Positions 45,318-53,914 are shown, numbered from the stretch's first letter. The stretch is 64,000 bases of DNA from Acidimicrobiia bacterium (GCA_018057765.1 JAGPDB010000008.1:1-64000); one strand, 5' to 3'. Numbers and translations are program-made. Notes: generated from the letters alone by a model not told the origin.

Positions 45318-45569
45318 CATTCCAAGCCCGATCCATATGCTAACCTCAATTGTTCTGGCGTTATGTCAATATCAGTAAGTATCTTTCCAATGGTTGACGA
45401 CACATATATGCTAAAGACACCTTGTTCGTTTCGTTGTACGTTCTGACCATGAGACTATTGAATCTAAATGCTTAACTGGATAACCATAATCGCTAGACAG
45501 AGAGTTTGAATGATCCTGAATTGTATGTGAAAGATATGGTGATGGATAATTTAAAGTATTAATAGTATA
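45314..45569 (-). pseudogene. Decayed gene fragment downstream of rplQ
   Basis: On the minus strand two frames read like protein in succession. From the rplQ stop to about 45440 the text includes SSDYGYPVKHLDSIVS. Then, in another frame, GQNVQRNEQGVFSIYVSSTI and KILTDIDITPEQL run to TGT-TAA at 45314. One frameshift near 45440-45455 would join them. There is no start codon of its own right after rplQ. It looks like the 3' remnant of a lost gene of unknown family. Confidence 0.4.
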
Positions 45570-45923
45570 TTAAACGAGTTCTATTCTTGCCATCATAGCC
45601 ATGTCACCAGGACGAACACCGAGTTTCAAGATGCGTATATATCCACCAGGACGAGAAGTATATTTAGGCCCAATTTCACTAACCAGCTTATGTACAACAG
45701 TTTTGTCATGCAGTGTAGCCACTAGCTGGCGTTGAATATGTTGTGTATTTCCTTTGCCAGCTTTAGTTATAAGCTGTTCGAGGATAGGACGCATGAATTT
45801 TGCTTTTGCAATAGTTGTTTCGATTGCTCCAGTTGTAAAAAATTGATTTGCCATAGTCGCAACAATTAAACGTTGGTGTTTAGGGTCACGACCGAAACGT
45901 TGTCCTTTTTTTGGAGTAGCCAT
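45570..45923 (-). CDS. rplQ: 50S ribosomal protein L17
   Basis: Large-subunit protein near the exit tunnel. The 117 residues have RFGRDPKHQRLIVATMANQF, the ITTIAKAKFMRP-type segment and the end YIRILKLGVRPGDMAMMARIEL. Length is normal. It follows rpoA, as in most bacteria, with an AAAGGAT ribosome binding site. The spacer to rpoA (92 bp) carries a hairpin-rich repeat. truA, often next in actinobacteria, is instead about 7.7 kb away. Confidence 0.97.
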   Translation of the reverse strand: MATPKKGQRFGRDPKHQRLIVATMANQFFTTGAIETTIAKAKFMRPILEQLITKAGKGNTQHIQRQLVATLHDKTVVHKLVSEIGPKYTSRPGGYIRILKLGVRPGDMAMMARIELV

Positions 45924-45947
45924 TTTGATATCCTTTACTTTTAGGGC

Positions 45948-45988
45948 TTATAACTATGCAAGCTTGCTCACAAGGTCTGGCCCTTCCC
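45948..45988. repeat. Intergenic element between rpoA and rplQ
   Basis: TATAACTA, the 10 bp palindrome GCAAGCTTGC, then CACAAGGTCTGGCCCTT. On the minus strand AAGG and CCTT can pair around a 6 nt loop. Block order resembles the repeats at 11418 and 35038, so it may be a third, diverged copy. Confidence 0.4.
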
Positions 45989-46015
45989 CGCATTCACGAG
46001 GTTAATTGTATATTG

Positions 46016-46951
46016 TTAGTGTTTGTGTGGAAGTGCTAAACCGCGTTCATCTAGTTTCTCAATGATTTCATCAAGCGACTTTTGACCGAAGTTTGTTAGT
46101 GCAAGAAGTTCTTCTGCACTCATTGACATTAATTGACCAATTGTTTCTAGACGTGCACGGCGTAAGCAATTTCTTGGACGTTCACTAAGATCAAGTTCAT
46201 CAACGCTAAGTTCTAAGTCAGGTGAAGTTGAGCTCTGAGGTGCTATTTCACCAAGTTCAAGACCTTGCGGCTTTTCGCTAAGTTCAGAAATAAGTTCCAT
46301 TAGGTTAGCAAGAGTTTTTGAAGCTGATGCTAATGCCTCGCGAGGTGTTAAAGATCCATCAGTTTCAATTTCAATACTTAACTCATCAAAGTTAGTTGCT
46401 TGTTCAACACGTGTAGGTGAAACTTCATAGCTAACACGTCTTACTGGCGTGAAGATCGCATCGATAGGAATAATACCAATAGTTGCATTCGTTTTTGATT
46501 TGTCGATACTTAAGTATCCACGTCCTTGTTCAACAGTTACTTCGCAAATAAATTCTGCTTTTTCACCAAGAGTTGCAATAACTAATTCAGGGTTAATAAT
46601 TTCAACTTCAGAACTAATTTGTATATCACCAGCAGTAACAATTCCAGGGCCAGTTTTTTCGATACGTCCTAGTAATTGTTCGTCAGAGTTAGAAGTAATA
46701 ACTACATCTTTCATGTTAAGAACAATATCGGTAACGTCTTCTTTAACACCAGGAATAACATCAAATTCATGAAGAGTAGCTTCGAAACGAATAGAAGTAA
46801 TTGCTGCACCCGGGATAGATGAAAGCAAAGTACGACGTATTGAGTTTCCAAGAGTCTGACCAAAACCTGGCTCTAAAGGTGAAATTGTAAAACGACAAAG
46901 GTTGCCGATCTCTTCGCCGGCTTCTACCTCTGGTCTTTGAATAATTAACAT
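46016..46951 (-). CDS. rpoA: RNA polymerase alpha subunit
   Basis: Scaffold subunit of RNA polymerase. The 311 residues have the N-terminal domain (FTISPLEPGFGQTLGNSIRR, LLSSIPGAAITSIR, EFDVIPGVKEDV) and the C-terminal domain that binds UP elements and activators (LDLSERPRNCLRRA, IETIGQLMSMS-type region, FGQKSLDEIIEKLDERGLAL). An AAGGAG ribosome binding site lies before the ATG. Order rpsM-rpsK-rpsD-rpoA-rplQ is the classic alpha operon. Confidence 0.98.
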   Translation of the reverse strand: MLIIQRPEVEAGEEIGNLCRFTISPLEPGFGQTLGNSIRRTLLSSIPGAAITSIRFEATLHEFDVIPGVKEDVTDIVLNMKDVVITSNSDEQLLGRIEKTGPGIVTAGDIQISSEVEIINPELVIATLGEKAEFICEVTVEQGRGYLSIDKSKTNATIGIIPIDAIFTPVRRVSYEVSPTRVEQATNFDELSIEIETDGSLTPREALASASKTLANLMELISELSEKPQGLELGEIAPQSSTSPDLELSVDELDLSERPRNCLRRARLETIGQLMSMSAEELLALTNFGQKSLDEIIEKLDERGLALPHKH

Positions 46952-46986
46952 TTGTTAGCTCCTTGATTTCACTTATGTTTAAAAGA

Positions 46987-47610
46987 TTATTTGTTATACA
47001 ACTCAACGATGAGTTGTTCACGTACTGGAATGTCGATTTGTTCACGAATTGGTAAATCACTAACAGTAACTTTCGCTTCGCTCTTATTTACTTCTAACCA
47101 AACTGGAGGAGTATGATCAAGTACTTCTAAAGAGTGACGGATAATAATCATTGCCTTAGCTTTTTCAGTTAAAGAAACAACGTCTCCTTTTTTAAGTTGG
47201 TAACTAGGAATATCGACACGCTTACCATTTACTAACACGTGACCATGACGTAAAAATTGACGACCTTGTGAACGTGATGCAGAAAAACCAGCTCTAAAAA
47301 CTACATTGTCTAAACGTGTTTCTAATAGACGCAATAAGTTGTCACCAGATTTACCTTGTAGACGTGAAGCACGTGCATAAGTTAAACGGAATTGTTTTTC
47401 GAGAACACCATAGATACGACGAGCCTTTTGCTTTTCACGCAATTGTAGCAAGTATTCAGTTTCGCGAATTCTACCTCGACCGTGTTGGCCGGGAGGATAA
47501 GGACGACGCTCAATAGGGCATTTCATAGAGTCACATTTTGCACCCTTTAGGAATAATTTCATTCGTTCGCGACGACACAAACGACATACAGGACCTGTAT
47601 AACGAGCCAT
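46987..47610 (-). CDS. rpsD: 30S ribosomal protein S4, zinc type
   Basis: Primary 16S rRNA-binding protein and the usual repressor of the alpha operon. The 207 residues contain the S4 RNA-binding fold (LETRLDNVVFRAGFSASRSQ, QFLRHGHVLVNGKRVDIPSY). The N-terminus has a four-cysteine zinc site: CRLCRRE, then KCDSMKCPIERRPYPPGQHG. This C+ form is common in actinobacteria; many genomes also have zinc-free paralogues, none of which is seen here. Confidence 0.97.
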   Translation of the reverse strand: MARYTGPVCRLCRRERMKLFLKGAKCDSMKCPIERRPYPPGQHGRGRIRETEYLLQLREKQKARRIYGVLEKQFRLTYARASRLQGKSGDNLLRLLETRLDNVVFRAGFSASRSQGRQFLRHGHVLVNGKRVDIPSYQLKKGDVVSLTEKAKAMIIIRHSLEVLDHTPPVWLEVNKSEAKVTVSDLPIREQIDIPVREQLIVELYNK

Positions 47611-47613
47611 TTC

Positions 47614-48009
47614 TTATGCCCTCTTTCTTTTAGTAAGACGACAACCGTTGTGTGGAAGCGGAGTTACATCTTTTATACCTACAACTTCAATACCAGCGCT
47701 TTGAAGTGAACGTATTGCAGTTTCACGACCAGAACCTGGACCTTTAACTAATACGTCTACTTTTTTAACACCATGTTCCATTGCTCTTTTAGCAACATGT
47801 TCAGCACTCATTTGAGCAGCATAAGGAGTTGATTTTCTTGAACCTTTAAATCCAACCATTCCAGAAGAACACCACGCAATTACATTGCCCTGCTGATCTG
47901 TTATTGAAACAATTGTGTTATTAAATGTTGATTTGATATGAGCCACACCATAAAAGACGTCTTTACGTTCCTTCTTTTTGGGGCGGCGAGTTTTCGTAGA
48001 AGTTGCCAT
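47614..48009 (-). CDS. rpsK: 30S ribosomal protein S11
   Basis: Platform protein of the small subunit. The 131 residues have [50 protein letters not shown] and the end [18 protein letters not shown], with the conserved basic tail. Its ATG overlaps the rpsM stop, as often in alpha operons. Confidence 0.98.
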   Translation of the reverse strand: MATSTKTRRPKKKERKDVFYGVAHIKSTFNNTIVSITDQQGNVIAWCSSGMVGFKGSRKSTPYAAQMSAEHVAKRAMEHGVKKVDVLVKGPGSGRETAIRSLQSAGIEVVGIKDVTPLPHNGCRLTKRKRA

Positions 48010-48386
48010 TACTTAGTTACCTTTTTCTTACCAGCTACAGTTTTCTTTGGACCCTTACGAGTACGAGCATTTGTTGAAGTACGTTGACCACGAACAGGAA
48101 GTCCGCGACGATGACGAATACCTACATAGCATCCGATTTCCATCTTACGTTTGATATTTTGTGAAACATCACGACGAAGGTCACCTTCTACCTTTAGATT
48201 ACCGTCAATAAACTGACGGATTTTTGCGATCTCATCTTCAGATAGATCGCGTACTTTCGTTTGACCAGGCAAATTAATTGCCTCACAAATGTCAAGTGCG
48301 GTTTTACGACCTACACCGAATATATAACTTAATGAAATGTCAACTCGCTTTTCGCGCGGTATGTCAACTCCAGCAATACGTGCCAT
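48009..48386 (-). CDS. rpsM: 30S ribosomal protein S13
   Basis: Head protein of the small subunit that contacts P-site tRNA and L5. The 125 residues have [29 protein letters not shown], the helix-two-turn-helix region and [19 protein letters not shown] near the basic tail [14 protein letters not shown]. Length and order (after rpmJ) are standard. Confidence 0.98.
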   Translation of the reverse strand: MARIAGVDIPREKRVDISLSYIFGVGRKTALDICEAINLPGQTKVRDLSEDEIAKIRQFIDGNLKVEGDLRRDVSQNIKRKMEIGCYVGIRHRRGLPVRGQRTSTNARTRKGPKKTVAGKKKVTK

Positions 48387-48423
48387 ATTTTATTGGGCCT
48401 TTCTTTGTGCCTTAAGTTCTTGG

Positions 48424-48537
48424 TTAGCCTTGACGTTGTTTATGTCTAGGATTTTCGCAAATCACGCGAACAACACCACGTCTTTTAATAACGTGACATT
48501 TTTCACACATCTTTTTTACAGAGGGACGAACTTTCAT
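48424..48537 (-). CDS. rpmJ: 50S ribosomal protein L36
   Basis: A 37-residue protein: [20 protein letters not shown], then [17 protein letters not shown]. Cys11, Cys14, Cys27 and His32 form the zinc site of the C+ form. It lies between infA and rpsM, its standard place. It is easily missed because of its length. Confidence 0.97.
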   Translation of the reverse strand: MKVRPSVKKMCEKCHVIKRRGVVRVICENPRHKQRQG

Positions 48538-48578
48538 GCTTGCCTTTTCGATTTAATGAATAATTTAAAGTGAATGTC

Positions 48579-48803
48579 TTATTTATATCTGTAAGTAATT
48601 CTGCCCTGATTGAGATCATATGTTGTGAGCTCAACTTGGACTTTATCTCCAGGCAAAATACGAATGTTATGCATTCTCATTTTTCCAGAAATTTGTGCAA
48701 TGATAGTGTGCTTATTTTCGAGTTCTACTCGAAACATTGCATTGCCTAGGGCTTCGAGAACATTACCATCTAAAACAATAACGTCTTCTTTACCTTGTGC
48801 CAC
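48579..48803 (-). CDS. infA: Translation initiation factor IF-1
   Basis: IF-1 binds the A site of the 30S subunit during initiation. The 74-residue OB-fold has [40 protein letters not shown], and [20 protein letters not shown] followed by TYRYK, all standard. The start is GTG with AAGGTGA upstream. Two tandem hairpins lie in the leader. map, usual upstream neighbour, is absent. Confidence 0.97.
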   Translation of the reverse strand: MAQGKEDVIVLDGNVLEALGNAMFRVELENKHTIIAQISGKMRMHNIRILPGDKVQVELTTYDLNQGRITYRYK

Positions 48804-48835
48804 TAATATTCACCTTACTTATTACTACTTGAGAG

Positions 48836-48886
48836 ATTCACTAAATTGCCGCAGAGTGAATGCCTCGATATTTTTTTGACGAGGCA
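48836..48886 (-). promoter_or_regulatory. Two tandem hairpins in the infA leader
   Basis: In the 138 bp before infA the minus strand forms two perfect 7 bp stems back to back: TGCCTCG with CGAGGCA (48861-48886), then ATTCACT with AGTGAAT (48836-48861). Each has a 12 nt loop and they share one base. No T-run follows, so these are leader structures and not a terminator. Confidence 0.55.
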
Positions 48887-48941
48887 ATATTTTAGACTAT
48901 GTTGAGCACTTCGCGCCAAGTGAGCGGTATTTTAGAAGAAA

Positions 48942-50165
48942 TTATTCAATAATTATTACAGATGAGCTTGTGTCAGTGACAGTACTAGTAGTGTCACAGT
49001 TAGTTACATTAAGTGCTGGAAGTACAAGATCTAAGAATCCATTTAACTTATCACTCGCGATAGCTCTTATATTGCTCAGTGTTTCCTTGGTTAAATCTAT
49101 AATTCCTGTAGTTATATCTTCTGGAAGTTTTACTAATTCTTGACGTAGATCCTCTAAATATTCTAGTTTAGCTCTAACTTCCCTCACAAATGTTTGTGGA
49201 ACAATTGCTTTTTGAAGCTGACCGTTAGAGGAACGAACAATCGGCAGATTTTCATCCTTAAGTACCAGTTTGACGAAACTATTAAAAAATTCTAATTCAA
49301 AATCTACAAAATCCAAAGGAGACATCTTTTTTCCAGCAAAAGTTTCTTGAATGAGATCTAAACTCAGTTTTAACCATTTTTCAGTAGAACCATAAAAACT
49401 ACCTATATCTGCGAGCTTGGCTAGTAATTCAAATTGTGTTCTAGGAAATTTAATTCCCGGCTTTCCAACCACAGTAAATGATCTTCGAAATTCTGTAGCT
49501 TGAATCAAACCGGATAGTATACGTCTTTCTTTGTCTGAAAATCCACACTTATATAAAATCGAATCTGCAACAATGCCAGACATTTCTTCATCACTTAATT
49601 TTATATGATCATGATATGTATCAATTAATTCTCTTGGCTCAAATTTTGAATCAGAATTTGAATCAGAATTATGTTCTGCTAAAGAATATATATTGTCTTG
49701 CTCTATACCAAAATTTATCGCACACATTATTTCTTGTAATACTTTATTACAATTACTATCAAATCCATATAGGTTTGCAATTTTTTTTACTGTTAAAAAA
49801 TATGGTATTTCTTTGCCTGCATTATGAACAATATCATGTGTACGTGAAAATATTTTTGCTAATGCTATTTTCTCTAAACTAAATTTAATACCTATTATCC
49901 TTAGGTTTTCTATATCGTCTAATAGTCGTGCTTCTACATCTAAAAAATGAATAGGTACATGATACTTACCTTCATAAGCAAAATGATCTTGAAATTCTTT
50001 AATCAATTGATAAGCACGGTCAAGCCTGTATCTAGCTCTATATGCACGAAGATCAGGAACATTTAAATATTTTATGGCATCAAATCTTAATACTGGCGGG
50101 ATCACGCCAATGAGACTTGGATGTTGCTTTAAAATTTGTAATTGAAGTTCATATTTATTTGGCAT
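48942..50165 (-). CDS. Hypothetical protein, possible divergent HD-domain hydrolase
   Basis: A 407-residue protein lying between adk and infA, where map is usually found. An all-helical region has an HD pair (FSRTHDIVHNAGKE), later LSGLIQATEF, and then LLAKLADIGSFYG, spacing that resembles HD-type phosphohydrolases with H...HD...D. This is inference; I cannot name a family. An acidic, Ser/Asp-rich stretch (NSDSNSDSK) sits in the middle. There is no signal peptide or membrane segment. It is in the same direction as the ribosomal genes. Confidence 0.6.
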   Translation of the reverse strand: MPNKYELQLQILKQHPSLIGVIPPVLRFDAIKYLNVPDLRAYRARYRLDRAYQLIKEFQDHFAYEGKYHVPIHFLDVEARLLDDIENLRIIGIKFSLEKIALAKIFSRTHDIVHNAGKEIPYFLTVKKIANLYGFDSNCNKVLQEIMCAINFGIEQDNIYSLAEHNSDSNSDSKFEPRELIDTYHDHIKLSDEEMSGIVADSILYKCGFSDKERRILSGLIQATEFRRSFTVVGKPGIKFPRTQFELLAKLADIGSFYGSTEKWLKLSLDLIQETFAGKKMSPLDFVDFELEFFNSFVKLVLKDENLPIVRSSNGQLQKAIVPQTFVREVRAKLEYLEDLRQELVKLPEDITTGIIDLTKETLSNIRAIASDKLNGFLDLVLPALNVTNCDTTSTVTDTSSSVIIIE

Positions 50166-50232
50166 ATACGTTTATATTTTAACTACGAATATGCACTATT
50201 GTCTACTGTGTTATAGATATAAAAAGACTAAA

Positions 50233-50898
50233 TTAATCAACTCGTTTTTCTACTACATTTTTTATTCTAATAGAAACTTCTTCAGTTGTGCCCAAGCCAT
50301 CGACTTCTTCAAGTAGATTACAATTCCCATAAAATTCTAAAAGCGGCGAAGTTTCTCTTTCATACAAAGCAAGTCGGGTTTTAATAGCAAGTTCAGTATC
50401 ATCAGCGCGTTGTCGAACATCGCCTCCACACTGATCACATATCCAACCATTTTTTGGAGGATTACTCAAATTATAGATAGACCCACACTCGACACAAATG
50501 CGTCTACCAGTTATACGCGACATAACTATATCGTTATCAACTGCTATATTAATGGCACATGATAAAGGAGCCTTCTTTCGTCTTAATAATTCTTCTAAAG
50601 CTATAGCTTGAGAATTAGTTCTGGGGAAGCCATCTAATACAAAACCACACTTTAATAAATCTTCATCATTTTCAAATTTTTCATTTACAACTTTTATAAC
50701 AACATCATCTGGAACCAATTGACCTTGATCTAAATAACTTTTCGCTTCTTTTCCAGCAGGCGTACTCTGCTTTATGGCTAGACGAAATATGTCGCCAGTT
50801 GAAAGATGAACTAATGAATATTCTTTAACTAACAACTGTGCTTGCGTACCTTTTCCAGCACCTTGCTTTCCAAAAAGTATTAAACGCGGTACTGACAT
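50233..50898 (-). CDS. adk: Adenylate kinase, zinc-lid type
   Basis: Interconverts ATP+AMP and 2 ADP. The 221 residues have the P-loop FGKQGAGKGTQAQLL, the AMP site with STGDIFR, and VLDGFPRTNSQA. RITGRRICVECGS opens a LID carrying two CxxC pairs (CVEC and CDQC) that bind a structural zinc. Then RADDTELAIKTRLALYE. It follows secY by 18 bp, the usual secY-adk pair. Confidence 0.97.
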   Translation of the reverse strand: MSVPRLILFGKQGAGKGTQAQLLVKEYSLVHLSTGDIFRLAIKQSTPAGKEAKSYLDQGQLVPDDVVIKVVNEKFENDEDLLKCGFVLDGFPRTNSQAIALEELLRRKKAPLSCAINIAVDNDIVMSRITGRRICVECGSIYNLSNPPKNGWICDQCGGDVRQRADDTELAIKTRLALYERETSPLLEFYGNCNLLEEVDGLGTTEEVSIRIKNVVEKRVD

Positions 50899-50916
50899 AA
50901 ATCAAAAGTCTTTTCT

Positions 50917-52227
50917 TTATTTACTTAAGAAACCTTCGTAATTACGAAGAGACATCTGTGAATCAATTTGTTTCATAGTTTCTAATGCAACGCTAACCAA
51001 GATGAGCATTGACACACCACCAAATGGGAATTGTTGAATTTTCCACAAAATAGTTACAGCGATCGGCAAACCAGCTATGAATGCAATAGTCATTGCACCG
51101 GGTAGAGTTATCCTATTTAGAATACGTGCAAAATATTTCTCTGTTTCTAAACCAGGTTTTATACCAGGAATATAACCACCTTGTTTGCGAATAATATCTG
51201 CTTGCTGAGCCGGGTTGAAAGTTATGTATGTATAAAAATAAGCAAATGCCATGATAAGCCCAACTTCAGCCAACATATACCACCAAGACTGTCCGTTAAT
51301 GAAATTTCTCTCAATGAATTTACTAATGCCTTGATTACCAATAAGCCCAGCTAATAGTGCAGGAAAGACTAATAATGATTGAGCAAAAATAACTGGTACA
51401 ACTCCAGCAGTATTAACCTTGATAGGTATATAGCTCGACTGACCACCCATCATTTTTCTTCCAACTACCCTTTTTGCAAATTGCACTGGAATACGACGTT
51501 GACCAGATTCAATAAATACAACACCAGCAATCATACCAATACCAATAATAGTGATTACGAAAAATTTAAAAGTTCCACCTTGTGTCCATACAGCTTGGAA
51601 CTGGAATGGTACAGAACTTGCCACAGAAGCAAAAATAATAATTGACATACCATTACCTATACCACGTTGGGTTATAAGCTCGCCCAACCACATTATCATT
51701 GCAGTACCAGCTACCAAAGTAATTATAATCATCAAAAATTTCCAAGTGTTCATATTTGGTAATAAGAAAGTAGTTATTGCTGAGCTTCCTTGATCGAAAT
51801 TTTGGTTGAATAGTCGACCTTGGTTAAGTTGGCTAACTAATACAGCAGCTTGGAGTAAAGCTAGAAATATTGTCACATAACGAGTTAACTGTGTAGTTTT
51901 CTTTTGGCCGTCCTGACCTTCGTCTTTCCAAGCTTTAAGTTTTGGAACAATCTCACCCAATAACTGCATAATAATTGAAGCAGTAATATAAGGCATAATA
52001 CCTAGAGCAAAAAGCGCTAGGTTACGTAGCCCACCACCTGCAAGAAGTGCAAAATAACTTAGTAAACCACTATTTTCTTGTGTTAATGACTTTTGAACAG
52101 CTGCATAATCTACGTAGGGTAAAATAATAAATGAGCCAACGCGATAGATGACAACTACTAGTAGGGTAAATAAGATCTTTTTTCTAAGATCTTCAATTCT
52201 AAACATTGACGCTAAACGATCAATCAC
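50917..52227 (-). CDS. secY: Preprotein translocase subunit SecY
   Basis: Central channel of the Sec translocon, with ten membrane helices. The 436-residue protein has EDLRKKILFTLLVVVIYRVG in helix 1, ALGIMPYITASIIMQLL, the cytoplasmic loop QRRIPVQFAKRVVGRKMMGG, and FNPAQQADIIRKQGGYIPGI. I choose the GTG at 52227 because AAGGAG lies 5 nt before it; a TTG at 52260 would add 11 residues unlike SecY. The gene lies downstream of the riboswitch-controlled HAD gene with a 132 bp spacer that contains a TATAAT box. Confidence 0.97.
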   Translation of the reverse strand: MIDRLASMFRIEDLRKKILFTLLVVVIYRVGSFIILPYVDYAAVQKSLTQENSGLLSYFALLAGGGLRNLALFALGIMPYITASIIMQLLGEIVPKLKAWKDEGQDGQKKTTQLTRYVTIFLALLQAAVLVSQLNQGRLFNQNFDQGSSAITTFLLPNMNTWKFLMIIITLVAGTAMIMWLGELITQRGIGNGMSIIIFASVASSVPFQFQAVWTQGGTFKFFVITIIGIGMIAGVVFIESGQRRIPVQFAKRVVGRKMMGGQSSYIPIKVNTAGVVPVIFAQSLLVFPALLAGLIGNQGISKFIERNFINGQSWWYMLAEVGLIMAFAYFYTYITFNPAQQADIIRKQGGYIPGIKPGLETEKYFARILNRITLPGAMTIAFIAGLPIAVTILWKIQQFPFGGVSMLILVSVALETMKQIDSQMSLRNYEGFLSK

Positions 52228-52359
52228 TTGGACTCCTTGGGTTGCGAAACTTTTGCGCAATTATTATAAATATTATTGGGTAATTCTAGCTTGATAACGC
52301 TTATCATTACATGATTAAACGTAAAGTATTTATCGTTTTGACGAAAAATTACCTTAATA

Positions 52360-53142
52360 TTATAAAGTATGCATAACAGGCGCGATAGATTGCCTATTAT
52401 GATCAAAAGTTTCCCAAAACAATGAAATTAACTCTGGTGTAAGTTGAGATAACGATGTAACACAATGTGCACCAAAAGTCCTTAGAGTTTCGCCCATTTC
52501 TTGATTGTCAGAACAAGCAATAACATATGCACCTGAATTTCTCGCTGAACTGACTCCTTGTTGCGAATTCTCAATAATTACACAATCAGATGGATCTGCA
52601 TTTATAGACTTATAACATTTTTCGTATGGTTGACTATTTGGTTTTTGCCAAAATGTGTCTTTTCTTGCAATGATTAGCTCAAAAAAATTCGGGACGAGCT
52701 TTAAAAGTACTTCATCAACTGTTTCGCGACAAGATCCAGTAACTAAACATTGCCTATAACCTTGTCTATGTAGTTCTGATATGAGTTCAACCGCATTGCC
52801 TAAAGTTTGAATTAATCCACTCGTAAGAAGATCTCGAAAGTGTTGATCAATAGCATCAAAAACTTCTTCAAGTGCAGGTATATCTTTTGGATCAATATTA
52901 TTGTTAAGCAGGAATTGTTTAGTCGTATGGTGACAATAATTTTGATTCTCAAAATAAATATTATATTCTTCATCAGTTATCTTTATACCAAATATTTTTT
53001 GGAAAACATTTTGAGCACATGTACGGTAGAGTGAATCATCAATGATTGTACCGTCTAAATCCCATATAATAATTGGTTTTGATTTTTGTTTTGGTCTATT
53101 TATAAGAGTTTGAAAACCACTATATAAGTTAGATTCGTTCAT
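52360..53142 (-). CDS. HAD phosphatase controlled by a TPP riboswitch
   Basis: A 260-residue haloacid dehalogenase-type phosphatase with a helical cap. Motif I is IWDLDGTIIDD (nucleophile Asp28, Asp30), motif II LVTGS, motif III the Lys of QKPNSQPYEK, and motif IV VIIENSQQGVSSARN. The leader is a TPP riboswitch, so expression should fall when thiamin pyrophosphate is plentiful. That points to thiamin synthesis or salvage, for example dephosphorylation of thiamin monophosphate or a pyrimidine phosphate. The substrate is inference. The gene interrupts the spc operon between rplO and secY. Confidence 0.88.
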   Translation of the reverse strand: MNESNLYSGFQTLINRPKQKSKPIIIWDLDGTIIDDSLYRTCAQNVFQKIFGIKITDEEYNIYFENQNYCHHTTKQFLLNNNIDPKDIPALEEVFDAIDQHFRDLLTSGLIQTLGNAVELISELHRQGYRQCLVTGSCRETVDEVLLKLVPNFFELIIARKDTFWQKPNSQPYEKCYKSINADPSDCVIIENSQQGVSSARNSGAYVIACSDNQEMGETLRTFGAHCVTSLSQLTPELISLFWETFDHNRQSIAPVMHTL

Positions 53143-53144
53143 GA

Positions 53145-53231
53145 CTTCCCTCCGCTGGCATTATCCAGATCAGGTTATGGGTCAGTAGAAATATCTACAC
53201 TCTCAGCTCGCTTGGTTGCGGGCTCCCCGGC
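53145..53231 (-). promoter_or_regulatory. TPP riboswitch (THI element)
   Basis: On the minus strand the sequence has every conserved block of the thiamin pyrophosphate aptamer in order: GGGGAGCCC, GCTGAGAG, GACCC, AACCTGATCTGGATAATGCC, then AGCGGAGGGAAGTC. The GGAGG at the end is also the likely ribosome binding site, 6 nt before the HAD gene ATG, so ligand binding would block translation. It begins about 17 bp after the upstream gene's stop. Confidence 0.96.
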
Positions 53232-53248
53232 TTTATATTAATTTAAAA

Positions 53249-53914
53249 TTATCCAGGAACTACCATATCAAATCCTGGCAACTTTTCCAAAACGGTACTT
53301 AAACATAAAAGGACAGCAGCTGAATGATCATCTAAATTTTCGTTCCTATTTAACTTTTCTGCTATAGCTTCAAATTCATCTAATATATTATTTTTGTCGG
53401 TACGTGTTAACCCTTCATCAAGACTTTCTCTAAATCTAATAAGGGCATCAGCTATAGGATTATTTAGTAGTTCATAAATTTCAATCATATCGTCAACTAA
53501 AATATTGAAATCATCATCAAATTCTCTGATGGCTTTTTCAATGTCATAATTTTGGAGCTTTTCAAGTTTCTCATGTGATATCTCTGTAACTTTTTGAGTA
53601 AAAATACGAACATATTCTTGATATATCTGATAAGCCAAAAAGCGAATCATATTACCATTTACCAAATCAGGATTTACGTTTGATCTTTTTTGAGCTTCTA
53701 AAAAATTTTCAATAACGCAGATGACATCTTCAGCTTTAACAACTACTGTTAGATCGACATTAGGGATTTTTGATTTTTGACCATTGCTTGTATGAAATAG
53801 ATTACTAAATAGAGCGCTGGAATCTATTTGATTTAGATACGCTTGAAGAAAAGCTTTTTCACACTCATCTGTAAGATTCTGTGCTAATGATTTTCCCGAC
53901 AGTTCCATATTCAT
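53249..53914 (-). CDS. Hypothetical protein downstream of rplO
   Basis: I do not recognise this 221-residue, strongly acidic, all-helical protein. The text from about 120 to 200 has heptad-like hydrophobics typical of coiled coil or helical bundles. There is no signal or membrane segment. It is in the operon direction between rplO (33 bp) and the TPP riboswitch (17 bp), so it is probably transcribed with the ribosomal genes. The frame is long, and codon use like its neighbours supports a real gene. Confidence 0.6.
   Translation of the reverse strand: MNMELSGKSLAQNLTDECEKAFLQAYLNQIDSSALFSNLFHTSNGQKSKIPNVDLTVVVKAEDVICVIENFLEAQKRSNVNPDLVNGNMIRFLAYQIYQEYVRIFTQKVTEISHEKLEKLQNYDIEKAIREFDDDFNILVDDMIEIYELLNNPIADALIRFRESLDEGLTRTDKNNILDEFEAIAEKLNRNENLDDHSAAVLLCLSTVLEKLPGFDMVVPG

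Noticed and set aside
52261-52359. Second riboswitch before secY
   Set aside because: AT-rich spacer with a TATAAT box but no conserved aptamer blocks.
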